Shown here: piece by piece, positions 39,552 to 47,979 of the stretch | Numbering within the stretch: position 1 is the stretch's first letter | Layout: every line of letters starts with the position of its first letter | Source of the DNA: Clostridia bacterium | GTDB taxonomy: Bacteria; Bacillota_A; Clostridia; Christensenellales; Aristaeellaceae | Direction: 5' to 3' | DNA: 64,000 bases | NCBI GenBank assembly: GCA_017525805.1 | Contig: JAFXSH010000174.1 | Span: 1-64,000 of the forward strand | Program-made: the position numbers and the translations under genes | The notes under the pieces: model-generated | Seen by the model: only the letters and a program-made list of their open reading frames with translations | Told to the model about the DNA's origin: nothing | The model's database searches: none

Positions 39552-40256
39552 TCACGCGATTTCCAGCGCGATTTCCATCATTTGGGTGAAGGTTTCGCGC
39601 ACCTCCTGGGCGGTCAGGCATTCGCCGGTGAACACGTTATCGGAGATGGAGAGCAGGGCCAGGGCGTTTTTGCCTGCTCGTGCGGCGTTCAGGTAGAGGG
39701 CATAGGCTTCCATTTCCACGCACAACACGCCCAAATCCTTGAGGATGGCGGTGGGCTTGGGTTCGCTCTGGTCGTAGAAGGTATCGGTGGAATACACGGG
39801 CCCCACGGGCATTTCCACGCCCATGCGCCGGGCTGTGGCCACGGCCTTTTCCAGCAGCTCGAAGGAGCAGCAGGGCCCCAAATTGCCCTTGAAGCCGAAC
39901 TGGGCCCCATAATTGGAATTGGTATAGGCGCTCATGCCCGCTACCACGCTGCGCAGATGCAGCTTGGGGGAAATCATGCCGCCGGAACCCACGCGGATGA
40001 TGTTCTGCACATCGTAATGATTGAAGAGTTCGTAGGAATAAATACCAATGGAGGGCATGCCCATGCCGCTGGCCATGACGGATACGCGCTTGCCTTTGTA
40101 TTCGCCGGTATAGCCCTGAATGCCGCGCACGTTGTTGACCAGTACGGCGTTGGTGAGATAATTGTCAACGATGAATTTGGCCCGCAAAGGGTCGCCGGGC
40201 ATGAGTACGGTGGGGGCGAAATGTTCCTTCTCGGCGCTGTTGTGCAGGGTGGGCAT
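39552..40256 (-). CDS. deoD: Purine-nucleoside phosphorylase, DeoD type
   Basis: A 234-residue hexameric-type phosphorylase that splits purine (deoxy)nucleosides with phosphate. MPTLHNSAEKEHFAPTVLMPGDPLRAKFI carries the start and phosphate-binding Gly/Arg region, GSGGMISPKLHLRSVV follows, and the substrate residues are in VEMEAYALY and SISDNVFTGE with the catalytic Asp. AAGGAGG precedes the ATG at 40256; a longer upstream frame lacks a ribosome binding site. It works with YfbR and dUTPase genes nearby in nucleotide salvage. Confidence 0.95.
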   Translation of the reverse strand: MPTLHNSAEKEHFAPTVLMPGDPLRAKFIVDNYLTNAVLVNNVRGIQGYTGEYKGKRVSVMASGMGMPSIGIYSYELFNHYDVQNIIRVGSGGMISPKLHLRSVVAGMSAYTNSNYGAQFGFKGNLGPCCSFELLEKAVATARRMGVEMPVGPVYSTDTFYDQSEPKPTAILKDLGVLCVEMEAYALYLNAARAGKNALALLSISDNVFTGECLTAQEVRETFTQMMEIALEIA

Positions 40257-40329
40257 GATAAGTCCTCCTTCTGATATTCCTTCATGATTGACGCACTCAT
40301 TATAAACCGAAACCGGCGTTTCCGCAAGG

Positions 40330-41121
40330 TCAAAAGAATTCGTCCAGCAGGAGATAATAGCGCATCTTATCCCAGTCCGGCGCGACACCCAAATAATCGA
40401 ACAGTTTTTCTGGCTGGAAGCCGGGGATCGTGTGGCCATAGGTCCCGTTGGTGTTGTGTTTCAGGCTGCGGAAGCAAAGGGACAGGTCCCGCCACCGGTC
40501 AGCGATGCCGGCGTCGCCCAAGTCGATGAAGCCGCTGACCTTGTTCCCGGAAAAGAAAACGTTGGGCAGGCAGCAGTCCCCATGGGAAAAGGCGGGCTCC
40601 AGGGGCGGCTTGTTGCTTTCCAGCCAGAGAAGCAGCGCTTCCGGGCTTTTGAAGCCGCCAGGGCCGAAGGTCTCCGGTTCACAGCGGGAAAAATCCACCA
40701 GCCCGTTTTCTAAGCTGTACCGGGCATGGGCCAGTTCTTCATCCAGGGAACGGCTTTGGGGGCAGTCCGTCCAATCCACCTGCCAGAGCATGTGCAGCGC
40801 ATCCGCCAACAGGGACAAGAGCAGCTCCGGCCGCGCCAAATAATCTTTATCGCAGGCCATTTTGCCGGGGACCCTGGTCATCAGCAGGTATTCCCTTTCC
40901 CCGTTCGTTTCAAAATGAATCACTCGGGGCGCGGGCAGCTTGCCTTCCAGCCAGCGCATCACCCGTGCCATGCCGGGGGTGAGCACGCTGGGCTTGCTGA
41001 TTTTCAATACCAACTCGGGGAATAAGAACACCTGGGAACCGGACATGCCTGTGCCGTCTACGGTATAGGGAAGACCCTGGATCAGCGCTCGGATGTTGTC
41101 AGGGATTGGCGTATTTTCCAT
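40330..41121 (-). CDS. APH(3')-type aminoglycoside O-phosphotransferase homologue
   Basis: A 263-residue kinase of the APH(3') group. Catalytic loop HGDCCLPNVF (about 180-189), the DFG-like IDLGDAGIADRWRDLSLCFRSL and the C-terminal YYLLLDEFF closely follow the pattern of known APH(3') enzymes, which phosphorylate the 3'-hydroxyl of kanamycin-type drugs. Whether this one confers resistance cannot be told from sequence. There is no transposase or integron next to it; it lies one base after the kinase-dUTPase fusion, so it looks like a resident chromosomal gene. Confidence 0.87.
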   Translation of the reverse strand: MENTPIPDNIRALIQGLPYTVDGTGMSGSQVFLFPELVLKISKPSVLTPGMARVMRWLEGKLPAPRVIHFETNGEREYLLMTRVPGKMACDKDYLARPELLLSLLADALHMLWQVDWTDCPQSRSLDEELAHARYSLENGLVDFSRCEPETFGPGGFKSPEALLLWLESNKPPLEPAFSHGDCCLPNVFFSGNKVSGFIDLGDAGIADRWRDLSLCFRSLKHNTNGTYGHTIPGFQPEKLFDYLGVAPDWDKMRYYLLLDEFF

Positions 41122-42096
41122 TTACTTTTCCCCTGTGGAGCCTAAGCCGCCCCGGTTGGGAGCTGCCAAGAATTCCACCGTTTCCAGCTTCACGTCCGGC
41201 ATTTTTTTCATCAGGCGGAACTGGCAGATGCGGTCTCCCTTCTCAATATGCGTGTCTCGCATGGCGAATGCGGAAAAGTGCCAGATATCGCCGTCCCCGC
41301 AATAGCTTTCGTCGATCACGCCCATGCCGTTGGTGGGGATCACGCCCCATTTTTTGAAGGTGGAAGAACGGGACAGCAAATGGGCCTCGTACCCCTCCGG
41401 CAGCTTCATGGAAACGCCAAGGGAAATGAGCCGGAACTCCCCGGCTTTCAGGTCCACGGTCTCCGCCGCCCGCAGGTCGATCCAATCCCCCTGGGGCAGC
41501 TTTTCCAGGGGCGGGATGTCCGCGTGGTAGCGGACCTGGATGGTCAAAACAGTGGTTTCCTGCATGGCAATCACCTTTTCATATGTGTTTTTGATCGCTT
41601 GGATGTTTTCTTCCACAGAGTTTTCCGCGTTCAGCCGCAAAATAGGACAGGAAAGGCGAGGAAGACCCTCCTCCACCATATCTTCCGTGCGGTCCGCTGC
41701 CATGGCGCGGAAGCGCTGCTGCTGGGCGTACATATCCCCACCCGGGAGCACGCGGCTGCCAAATTTATCGATTTCCCGGTCTTCAATGCGCCGCATGCGG
41801 GTTTCTTTCGACGCGGACAGCACCACGGCGAGAGCATAAGCATCATTGATTTCTTTTCCCCAATCGGGGCGGACGGAGGCCAGCACGAAGCGGGGACAGC
41901 GCCGGATGTCGGCAAGCATCAAGGCCCGCACTTCCTCCTTGGCGCGGCTGGAAGTGTAGGGAATGGCGGCATCCCGGAAGTAATAATCCTCAACGTCCAT
42001 GCGCAGATAACCCAACTGCCAGGCTAAAATTCGCGTCAGGGTAGATTTGCCGCAGCCGTTCAAACCGCAAATGACGATGCCAAAGCACTGTGCCAT
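41122..42096 (-). CDS. P-loop nucleotide kinase-like domain fused to dUTPase
   Basis: A 324-residue fusion. Residues 1-175 are a P-loop kinase-like domain ([11 protein letters not shown]alker A, then a Lid-like Arg-rich segment), similar to small nucleoside or nucleotide kinases. From about residue 180 comes a trimeric-type dUTPase with all five motifs: [28 protein letters not shown] and the C-terminal NRGGLGSTG arm. dUTPase hydrolyses dUTP to dUMP. The reading frame is continuous. Met178 has a weak AAGGTG in front and could be an internal start, giving free dUTPase as well. Confidence 0.85.
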   Translation of the reverse strand: MAQCFGIVICGLNGCGKSTLTRILAWQLGYLRMDVEDYYFRDAAIPYTSSRAKEEVRALMLADIRRCPRFVLASVRPDWGKEINDAYALAVVLSASKETRMRRIEDREIDKFGSRVLPGGDMYAQQQRFRAMAADRTEDMVEEGLPRLSCPILRLNAENSVEENIQAIKNTYEKVIAMQETTVLTIQVRYHADIPPLEKLPQGDWIDLRAAETVDLKAGEFRLISLGVSMKLPEGYEAHLLSRSSTFKKWGVIPTNGMGVIDESYCGDGDIWHFSAFAMRDTHIEKGDRICQFRLMKKMPDVKLETVEFLAAPNRGGLGSTGEK

Positions 42097-42153
42097 ATTT
42101 CTTTGCTCCAGTGGGAAATTGTTGGATAGAGGAAGGAAGAAGCATCCACGATA

Positions 42154-42215
42154 GCTTTCTCGGATGGGGGTCTGGGGGAAACCGCTCTTTGGCTACAAAG
42201 AGCGGTTTCCCCCAG
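42154..42215. repeat. Dispersed palindromic repeat, family 1, copy D
   Basis: GCTTTCTCGGATGGGGGT is followed by the arm CTGGGGGAAACCGCTCTTTG and its perfect complement around a short loop. It lies between the yfbR end and the kinase-dUTPase start on the minus strand. Confidence 0.87.
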
Positions 42216-42231
42216 AAAAATATTCCCCTCG

Positions 42232-42816
42232 TTACTCCTCCGAAATCTCGTCCAGGGTCATGGCGAAGCCGGGCACGCACTGGCTCATGAAATCCTGGAC
42301 CTCGGGCAAATCGACCTGATCCAGGAATTTTTTCACGGACTTGCGGGCGGATTCAAATTCCAGGTTGCCGCTTTTGCGTTCTTCCAGGCATTTGATGTAG
42401 GCGCAGATGCGGTCGGCGGCCTTGACCAGCTTCCATTCGTCGGTGGTTTCGTCGTGGGCGATGAGGGGGGTGTAATACTCCCGAAGGTCGGGGGGCAGCA
42501 TGGAGATCAGCTTCTGGGCGGCGATGATTTCCAGCTTGTTGTATTCCGTCTTGATGGCGGGATTGTGGTGCTTGATGGGGGTGGGCAAATCGCCGGTGAT
42601 CACTTCGCTGGCGTCATGGTACATGGCAAGGGCCATGACGTATTCGGCGTTGTAATGCTTTTGATGGCGCACGTTGCCCATGACGGCGATGGCGTGGGCG
42701 ATCATGGCGGTCTGCAGGGCGTGTTCCATGTCGTTTTCCGGCAGGGTATTGCGCATCAGGCCCCAGCGCTGAATGAATTTCATGCGGTTGATGTAGGCAA
42801 AAAAATGGTGCTCCAT
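42232..42816 (-). CDS. yfbR: 5'-deoxynucleotidase YfbR-like HD protein
   Basis: A 194-residue HD-domain phosphohydrolase. MKFIQRWGLMRNTLPENDMEHALQTAMIAHAIA, then YHDASEVITGDLPTPIKH and KAADRICAYIKCLEERKSG match YfbR, which removes the phosphate from deoxyribonucleoside monophosphates. The metal-binding His and Asp residues are present (EHA, HD, and Asp in AADR). It is divergent from thiT. Together with dUTPase (dUTP to dUMP) it would pass dUMP on to deoxyuridine. Confidence 0.92.
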   Translation of the reverse strand: MEHHFFAYINRMKFIQRWGLMRNTLPENDMEHALQTAMIAHAIAVMGNVRHQKHYNAEYVMALAMYHDASEVITGDLPTPIKHHNPAIKTEYNKLEIIAAQKLISMLPPDLREYYTPLIAHDETTDEWKLVKAADRICAYIKCLEERKSGNLEFESARKSVKKFLDQVDLPEVQDFMSQCVPGFAMTLDEISEE

Positions 42817-42828
42817 GGCGATATCTCC

Positions 42829-43004
42829 TTGACATATGGTGGGATCGTGCTATAATGAAACAGCATCCGCTGGGGGCGCCGCGAAAAGCGGCTGAGAGAG
42901 AACCCTTGGAACCTGTGTAGGTCATCCTACCGTAGGGAAGCGGCGCGCGGGCTTCTGGGTCCGTGATTCGTTCGTTTCCCACATGCGCAGGCGTGTGGGT
43001 TTTT
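42829..43004 (+). promoter_or_regulatory. Promoter and TPP riboswitch with terminator before thiT
   Basis: TTGACA (42829-42834) and TATAAT (42851-42856) are 16 bases apart. The aptamer follows at about 42865-42945, with the conserved GCTGAGA, ACCC, GAACCTG and TAGGGAAGC elements of the THI box. A hairpin CCCACAtGC...CGTGTGGG at 42978-42999 with TTTTT after it is the expression platform terminator. Thiamine pyrophosphate should switch thiT off. Confidence 0.95.
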
Positions 43005-43038
43005 CATTTGCATGCGGAATACAAAAGGAGGAAGTTTT

Positions 43039-43707
43039 ATGTCTGAATGGTTCAACGACGCGTTTTCCAAGTTCGGCAAGGTTTCGGGCGTCACCTGGAT
43101 CGCCTTGGGCGTTGTGGCGGCGCTGGGGCTGATCGTGCTGGCGGTGAGCATGTCCAAAAAGAAGTGGACGGCCAAAATGATCGCGTTCGGCGCGCTGGCC
43201 ATCGCTCTGTCTTTCGTGCTCAGCTGCGTGCGGCTGTACCGTATGCCCACGGGTGGCAGCGTCACGCCCGGCAGTATGCTGCCGCTCATGCTGTTCTCCG
43301 TCAGCTTCGGCATGGGCCCCGGCCTGGTGGCGGGGCTGGCCTACGGCCTGCTCCAATATTTACAGGGCGGCTGGTGGCTGAATGTGTGGCAATTCCTGCT
43401 GGATTATCTGCTGGCTTTCGCCGCGCTGGGCCTGGCGGGCATTGCCCACAACAAAAAGGAACACTGGCTGTATCTGTCGATCCCCGTGGCGGCCTTGGGC
43501 CGGGCTGTATGCGCCATTTTAGCGGGGCTCATGTGGGTGGCCGATACGCCGCTGGAGGAATTGACCATCGGCTCTATCCAGTTCAATTCTCCCCTGCTGT
43601 ACTCCGTCGTATATAACGGCGCGTACCTGATCCCCGACACCCTGATCTGCCTGCTGCTGGCGTTCCTGATCGCAAAGCCTCTGGTCAGGATCATGAAAAC
43701 GAAGTAA
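43039..43707 (+). CDS. thiT: Thiamine ECF transporter S component
   Basis: A 222-residue membrane protein with six predicted helices. It carries ThiT residues for substrate binding: the AIALSFVLSCVRLYRMPTGGSVTPGSMLPLML segment and a later YNGAYLIPD. ThiT captures thiamine for the ECF energising module, whose genes are not in this window. The start at 43039 follows AGGAGGAAG. The TPP riboswitch directly upstream confirms the substrate. Confidence 0.95.
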   Translation: MSEWFNDAFSKFGKVSGVTWIALGVVAALGLIVLAVSMSKKKWTAKMIAFGALAIALSFVLSCVRLYRMPTGGSVTPGSMLPLMLFSVSFGMGPGLVAGLAYGLLQYLQGGWWLNVWQFLLDYLLAFAALGLAGIAHNKKEHWLYLSIPVAALGRAVCAILAGLMWVADTPLEELTIGSIQFNSPLLYSVVYNGAYLIPDTLICLLLAFLIAKPLVRIMKTK

Positions 43708-43720
43708 TTCAGGAAAGACA

Positions 43721-43754
43721 GCCTTGAAAGCATATTGCCTTCAAGGCTTTTTTT
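43721..43754 (+). terminator. Terminator after thiT
   Basis: GCCTTGAA pairs perfectly with TTCAAGGC, followed by seven T. It lies 14 bases after the thiT stop. Confidence 0.92.
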
Positions 43755-43779
43755 GACCAAAAAGCGGAAAGATCGGGGT

Positions 43780-44052
43780 TTATCCCCGTTCCGCGGCGAT
43801 TTCGGGGCTTTCCTCCAGCACCCGGTACATTTCGGCGGCGTTTTCCTTGCGCACTACTTCTTTCACATCGGTGATCTCATAGCGGCCCACCCGATTGCCG
43901 AAGCGAATTTCCATCACGTCGCCTTCCTTGACTTCTGCCCCGGCCTTGGCGACCTTGCCGTTGACGGTGACGCGGCCGCCGTCGCAGGCTTCCTTAGCCA
44001 CGGTGCGGCGCTTGATGATGCGGGAAACCTTCAAATATTTATCCAGACGCAA
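43780..44052 (-). CDS. rqcP: RqcP/YabO-like S4-domain ribosome-quality-control protein
   Basis: A 90-residue S4-fold RNA-binding protein, MRLDKYLKVSRIIKRRTVAKEACDGGRVTVNGKVAKAG, the clear YabO/RqcP pattern. RqcP acts with RqcH on stalled large subunits to add alanine tails to nascent chains. It closes the yab cluster on the minus strand (spoVB-like, mazG, hup, rqcP). The usual next genes yabP and yabQ are not found; thiT on the other strand occupies that place. Confidence 0.92.
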   Translation of the reverse strand: MRLDKYLKVSRIIKRRTVAKEACDGGRVTVNGKVAKAGAEVKEGDVMEIRFGNRVGRYEITDVKEVVRKENAAEMYRVLEESPEIAAERG

Positions 44053-44084
44053 AAATACTCACCTCTATAAGAAAAAGTAAATTA

Positions 44085-44360
44085 TTCAGCCTCCAGTGAA
44101 AAAACGCCGGAGTAACGGCATCAACGGGGGGATTGCCAAGGGGGACACCCCCTTGACTGTAATCCGCAGCGACGGCGTGTACGTCGCGAGGACGAAAAAT
44201 TTCTGTAAGGAGCGTAGACGACTGAAAGAAATTTTTCTTCCCTGCGGTTTTTCCGCCCGGGAGGCCGAAGGCCGAGAGGAAAAACCGAGGAGGGGCACGC
44301 GGGGGGGATGAAATCCCCGCCCGCGGTTACTACGAATCCGAAGGATGAGTAGTAACAGAA
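44085..44360. repeat. Dense array of nested hairpins between hup and rqcP
   Basis: This gene-free gap of about 350 bases is almost entirely paired: CAAGGGGG-ACA-CCCCCTTG (44137-44155), GCGACG...CGTCGC and AAAAATTTCT...AGAAATTTTT enclosed by CCGCAG...CTGCGG (44164-44247), CGGTTTTTCC...GGAAAAACCG (44245-44288), CGCGGG...CCCGCG (about 44298-44326) and GTTACTAC...GTAGTAAC (44327-44357). No open frame is convincing. It shares the CAAGGGGG unit with the cluster at 20700. Confidence 0.8.
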
Positions 44361-44403
44361 AGAAAAGCCGCGCCAGAAGGCACGGCTTAGAGGCATTACA
44401 AAA

Positions 44404-44676
44404 TCAGTTCAGGCTGTCCTTCAGGGCCTTGCCAACCTTGAAAGCGGCGGTCTTGCTGGCGTCGATCTTGATTTCTTCGCCGGTACGGGGATTGCGGGCG
44501 GTGCGGGCGGGGCGGACCTTGCTTTCAAAGGTGCCAAAGCCGACCAACTGAACCTTGTCGCCAGCCTTCAGGGTTTCGGTAACTACTTCCACAAAAGCGC
44601 CCAGCGCCTTTTCGGCATCCTTCTTGGACAGTTCGGCCTTCTGAGCCAGGGCAACGATCAATTCGGACTTGTTCAT
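44404..44676 (-). CDS. hup: HU-type DNA-binding protein
   Basis: A 90-residue histone-like protein. MNKSELIVALAQKAELSKKDAEKALGAFVEVVTETL starts the HU fold, and VGFGTFESKVRPARTARNPRTGEEIKI is the DNA-binding arm with its Pro tip. HU bends and packs DNA. GGAGGG precedes the ATG at 44676. It lies between mazG and rqcP on the minus strand, a known Firmicutes arrangement. Confidence 0.96.
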   Translation of the reverse strand: MNKSELIVALAQKAELSKKDAEKALGAFVEVVTETLKAGDKVQLVGFGTFESKVRPARTARNPRTGEEIKIDASKTAAFKVGKALKDSLN

Positions 44677-44716
44677 GAATAAACCCTCCATTGCATTGTT
44701 TGTGTTCGCCCGGGCG

Positions 44717-46147
44717 TCAAGCCTGCGGGCAATTTTTGTTCCTCTCCCAGTATACATCCATTTCTGATATTGTCAAGTCCTGAAAGCGTTTTCCTGCCTG
44801 TAAAATCGCGGTTTCCATGGCGGAAAAACGATTTATGAACTTTTTGGTGGCTTTTTCCAGCGCCTCCCCGGCATCGATGCCTGCCAAACGGGCGGAATTG
44901 ACGCAGGCGAAGAACAAATCGCCGAACTCCATTTCCAGGCCGCCGGTGGGTGCGTTCAGTTCCGCCAGCACCTCGTCCGCTTCCTCATACACCTTTTTGA
45001 GGGCATGCTGGGCGTCGGGATCGACGAAGCCCACATCCTGGGCCTTTTTCTGCACCTTTGCGGCGCGCATGAGGGGCGGCAGGCCGGGGGAGACGGCCCG
45101 CAGCACTTCGGACTGGGTTTTGAAGCCCCTTTCCTCGTTTTTGATCTTTTCCCAGTTTTTCAGCACTTCTTCGGCGGTTTCGCAGTGATCGGAGCCGAAA
45201 ATATGGCGGTGCCGGGCGATCATCTTGCGGCAGATGCAGGTGGTCACGTCGGAGAGCTCAAAGGTGCCGTACTGACGGCCAATATTGGCCTGGAAGACCA
45301 CTTGCAGCAGCACGTCGCCCAATTCGTCCGCCACGTGATCCCAATCGCCCTCCGCCACAGCGGCGGCGGTCTCGTAGGCTTCCTCGATGAGGTACTTGCG
45401 CAGGGATTCGTGATTTTGTTCCCTATCCCAGGGACAGCCGTTTTCGCCGCGCAGGATACCCATGACCCGCACCAAATCATAGAAATCAAAGCGTTTGCGG
45501 TCCGTAAGCGCCAAGGGCGGCAGCAGCGCGGCGCAGGTGTGGTCATATTTCTTCTGCCGGTCCAGATCAGATAGGGGGATTTCCACATATTCGCGGATAG
45601 GCGCGTCAGACGGCGGGAAGAACAGCACCGGCTGGTCCGGATCATACCAGTCCAGCAATTGCAGCTTGCAGTCACCTATGAGGATTTTGGAATCGCATTC
45701 CAAAATGAGCAGGGGATTCTGTATGGCGGTGATATTCAGGCTGCTGGCCGTCTGTATCTCGATTTTTTCCTGGGCCGGGGCAGCAGCCAGGAAGGGAGCA
45801 GAAAGGGGCATGCCCGGCAGCACCGTCACGTCCGTTTGCGCCCGCAGGGCGGCCACCGTTTCGTCGGCGGAAGCGTCAAACACCGCGTAGCAAAGCGCCT
45901 GCTCTTCCGCCGCTTGCAGCAGGTATGTCACGGCCCGCTCCTTCAATTCCTCAAAATCCTCGCATGCCTCATGCAGGAAATCCAGCGTTTCAAATTGTAC
46001 CCCGATTTCCGCCAAATAATCCGCCGCGTCGCAGCGCAGACGGGTACGCAGGATCACTTTTTCGGCCTTTTGCAGGGCGCTGATGGCGCCGAGGGTCAAA
46101 AAATCCCGGTTTCCGGGGCCAAGGGTAACAACCGTTATTGTTTTCAC
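44717..46147 (-). CDS. mazG: YabN-type MazG nucleoside triphosphate pyrophosphohydrolase
   Basis: A 476-residue two-part protein. The N-terminal 220 residues are a tetrapyrrole-methylase-like domain (ITVVTLGPGNRDFLTLGAISAL), as in B. subtilis YabN, with unclear activity. The C-terminal MazG domains carry GCPWDREQNHESLRKYLIEEAYETAAAV and HVADELGDVLLQVVF, with the E-x-x-E and E-x-x-D metal sites. MazG hydrolyses damaged or excess NTPs. The GTG start at 46147 has AGGAGG upstream and overlaps the flippase stop by four bases. Confidence 0.93.
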   Translation of the reverse strand: MKTITVVTLGPGNRDFLTLGAISALQKAEKVILRTRLRCDAADYLAEIGVQFETLDFLHEACEDFEELKERAVTYLLQAAEEQALCYAVFDASADETVAALRAQTDVTVLPGMPLSAPFLAAAPAQEKIEIQTASSLNITAIQNPLLILECDSKILIGDCKLQLLDWYDPDQPVLFFPPSDAPIREYVEIPLSDLDRQKKYDHTCAALLPPLALTDRKRFDFYDLVRVMGILRGENGCPWDREQNHESLRKYLIEEAYETAAAVAEGDWDHVADELGDVLLQVVFQANIGRQYGTFELSDVTTCICRKMIARHRHIFGSDHCETAEEVLKNWEKIKNEERGFKTQSEVLRAVSPGLPPLMRAAKVQKKAQDVGFVDPDAQHALKKVYEEADEVLAELNAPTGGLEMEFGDLFFACVNSARLAGIDAGEALEKATKKFINRFSAMETAILQAGKRFQDLTISEMDVYWERNKNCPQA

Positions 46148-47745
46148 TTTATGAACCTCCTGACCTTGGCGGGCAAGTCCTCCTTGCTGATGGCACCGGT
46201 TTTCAGGGCAGAAAAGACGTAAACAGCCGCGCCTAAGCCCACGCACAGCAGGATGCCAGCCGTCAGCTTAAAGCCGTTCAGGTTGCCGGGATAACCAAAG
46301 CCGAAGGTCCAAACCGCGTATACCACCCCGCCCATGAGGGCGGCGCAGGCGAAAGGCTTGATGACCACGTCTAAGACGTTAAAGCGGTAGCCGGTATACT
46401 TGCCCACGAAGTACAGATTAGGGATCATACTGGCGGTGTAGCAGAGCAGGGAGGCCCAGGGAGCGCCATGGATGTCCACGCCGGGGATGCGCACTAAGGT
46501 ATAGTTCAGAGCGATTTTCATGATCACGCCGATCACCAGGGTGTACATGGGGATGCGCTGCTTGCCCGCGCCTTGGAGGATGCCGCTGGTGGCCTGCACC
46601 ATGGTAAAGAGCACGATAGTGAGGGAGGAAATCTGCAAAAGCTCCGCCGCCACGTCCAGCTGGGGGCCGTTATAGCTGCCCCGGTAGCACAGGTATAGGA
46701 TGGGCTGGGCCAGCAAACTCATGCCCACGGAGCAGGGGAAGCCGATCACCGCCGCCATGCGCAGGCCGATGCCCGCTTCCTTGGCCACGTATTCCCTTTC
46801 GCCCCGGGCCAGGCCGCTGGCAATGTCCGGCACCAGGTTGGTGCTCATGGCCATGGCCAGGGCCGTGGGCACGTTAATGAGGGTGAGCACAGGCCCGGCA
46901 CACGCGCCGTAGCGGATCAAGGCGTCTTCCCGCGCCATGCCCGCGCCCTCCATGAGCTGGGTGAGCATGATGCTGTCGATGAACCCCGCCAGGGGCACGA
47001 TGCAGGCCCCCAAGGTAATGGGCACGGCCACCAGGATCAGACGCCGGGTAATGAACTGGTCGGTGAGGGTTTCGCCGTCGGGCCGCTGGGGGATGGCGTT
47101 CAGGGCCCTGTCCGCCTGCTTATGCCGGAACAGCATGAACAGCAGCGCCGCGCCTTCCGCCGTGGTGCTGCCAAGCAATGCCCCCGCCGCGCCCAGCGCC
47201 ACACCGCCTTTTTGCATGCCGAGCCAGGCCAGGGGCAGGGCGATGAACACGCGCCCGATCTGCTCGATCAATTGGGAAACGGCGGTGGGTACCATGTTCC
47301 GCTGCCCCTGCAAAAAGCCCCGGAACGCGCTCATGGTGCATACGAAGAACAGGCTGGGGGCAATCGCCATGTAGCCCGCTTTCGTTTCCGCCGTGCCCTG
47401 CCACGCCGCCAACTGCCCGGAAAACGCCAGCATCAGCAGGGTGGTCAGCAGGCCCAGGACGAACAGCATGCGCATGGCCAGCTTAAAAATACGCCGGGCG
47501 TTGTTTGGGTCCTCCACCGTCACATAATGGGCCACCATGCGGGAAATGGCCACGGGCAGACCAGCGGAGGAAATCGTCAGCAGCAGGTTGTACGCCGGGT
47601 ACACCTTATGGTACACCCCCATGCCCTCCGGCCCGATGAGGTGCGCCAGAGGGATGCGGTACAGCACCCCCACCACCTTGCAGATGATCCCCGCCACGCC
47701 CAAAATGGATACGCCGCCGATCAGGGTTTTTTGCTTTGCTGTCAC
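46144..47745 (-). CDS. SpoVB/YabM-like lipid II-type flippase
   Basis: A 533-residue protein with about 14 membrane helices of the MOP superfamily. LIGGVSILGVAGIICKVVGVLYRIPLAHLIGPEGMGVYHKVYPAYNLLLTISSAGLPVAISRMVA is the SpoVB/MurJ-like start. The order flippase-mazG-hup-rqcP equals the yabM-yabN cluster of Bacillus and Clostridia. It likely exports lipid-linked cell-wall precursors. The GGAGAC site upstream is modest. The next gene overlaps it by four bases. Confidence 0.92.
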   Translation of the reverse strand: MTAKQKTLIGGVSILGVAGIICKVVGVLYRIPLAHLIGPEGMGVYHKVYPAYNLLLTISSAGLPVAISRMVAHYVTVEDPNNARRIFKLAMRMLFVLGLLTTLLMLAFSGQLAAWQGTAETKAGYMAIAPSLFFVCTMSAFRGFLQGQRNMVPTAVSQLIEQIGRVFIALPLAWLGMQKGGVALGAAGALLGSTTAEGAALLFMLFRHKQADRALNAIPQRPDGETLTDQFITRRLILVAVPITLGACIVPLAGFIDSIMLTQLMEGAGMAREDALIRYGACAGPVLTLINVPTALAMAMSTNLVPDIASGLARGEREYVAKEAGIGLRMAAVIGFPCSVGMSLLAQPILYLCYRGSYNGPQLDVAAELLQISSLTIVLFTMVQATSGILQGAGKQRIPMYTLVIGVIMKIALNYTLVRIPGVDIHGAPWASLLCYTASMIPNLYFVGKYTGYRFNVLDVVIKPFACAALMGGVVYAVWTFGFGYPGNLNGFKLTAGILLCVGLGAAVYVFSALKTGAISKEDLPAKVRRFIK

Positions 47746-47799
47746 AGGAAGTCTCCTTTTTTGTGTTAGATGCGGCTGTTCAGCCGAGCTTCATTTCGC

Positions 47800-47936
47800 G
47801 GTTTGCGGGATGTCACGCCGTAGGGGCGGATAATATCCGCCCGCCATTTCCGGATGTCACAATCGCCGCAAAATCCAGCAAAATCAACATGTTACGAGGG
47901 CGGGCGGATATTATCCGCCCCTACATCCGAAAACCA
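47800..47936. repeat. Palindromic intergenic element (GGGGCGGATAATATCCGCCC type)
   Basis: GTAGGGGCGGATAATATCCG at the left and CGGATATTATCCGCCCCTAC at the right are inverted repeats, each itself nearly palindromic. The outer flanks GGTTT.CGG.ATGT and ACATCCGAAAACC extend the pairing. The loop of about 55 bases is not coding. Only one copy is in the window. Confidence 0.8.
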
Positions 47937-47979
47937 AACAATTCGAGGAAACCCGGCTCGACTGAACAGAAACAAAATA

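Noticed and set aside
44096..44396. Short frames in the hairpin array before hup
   Set aside because: They follow the hairpin repeats in both directions without start signals.
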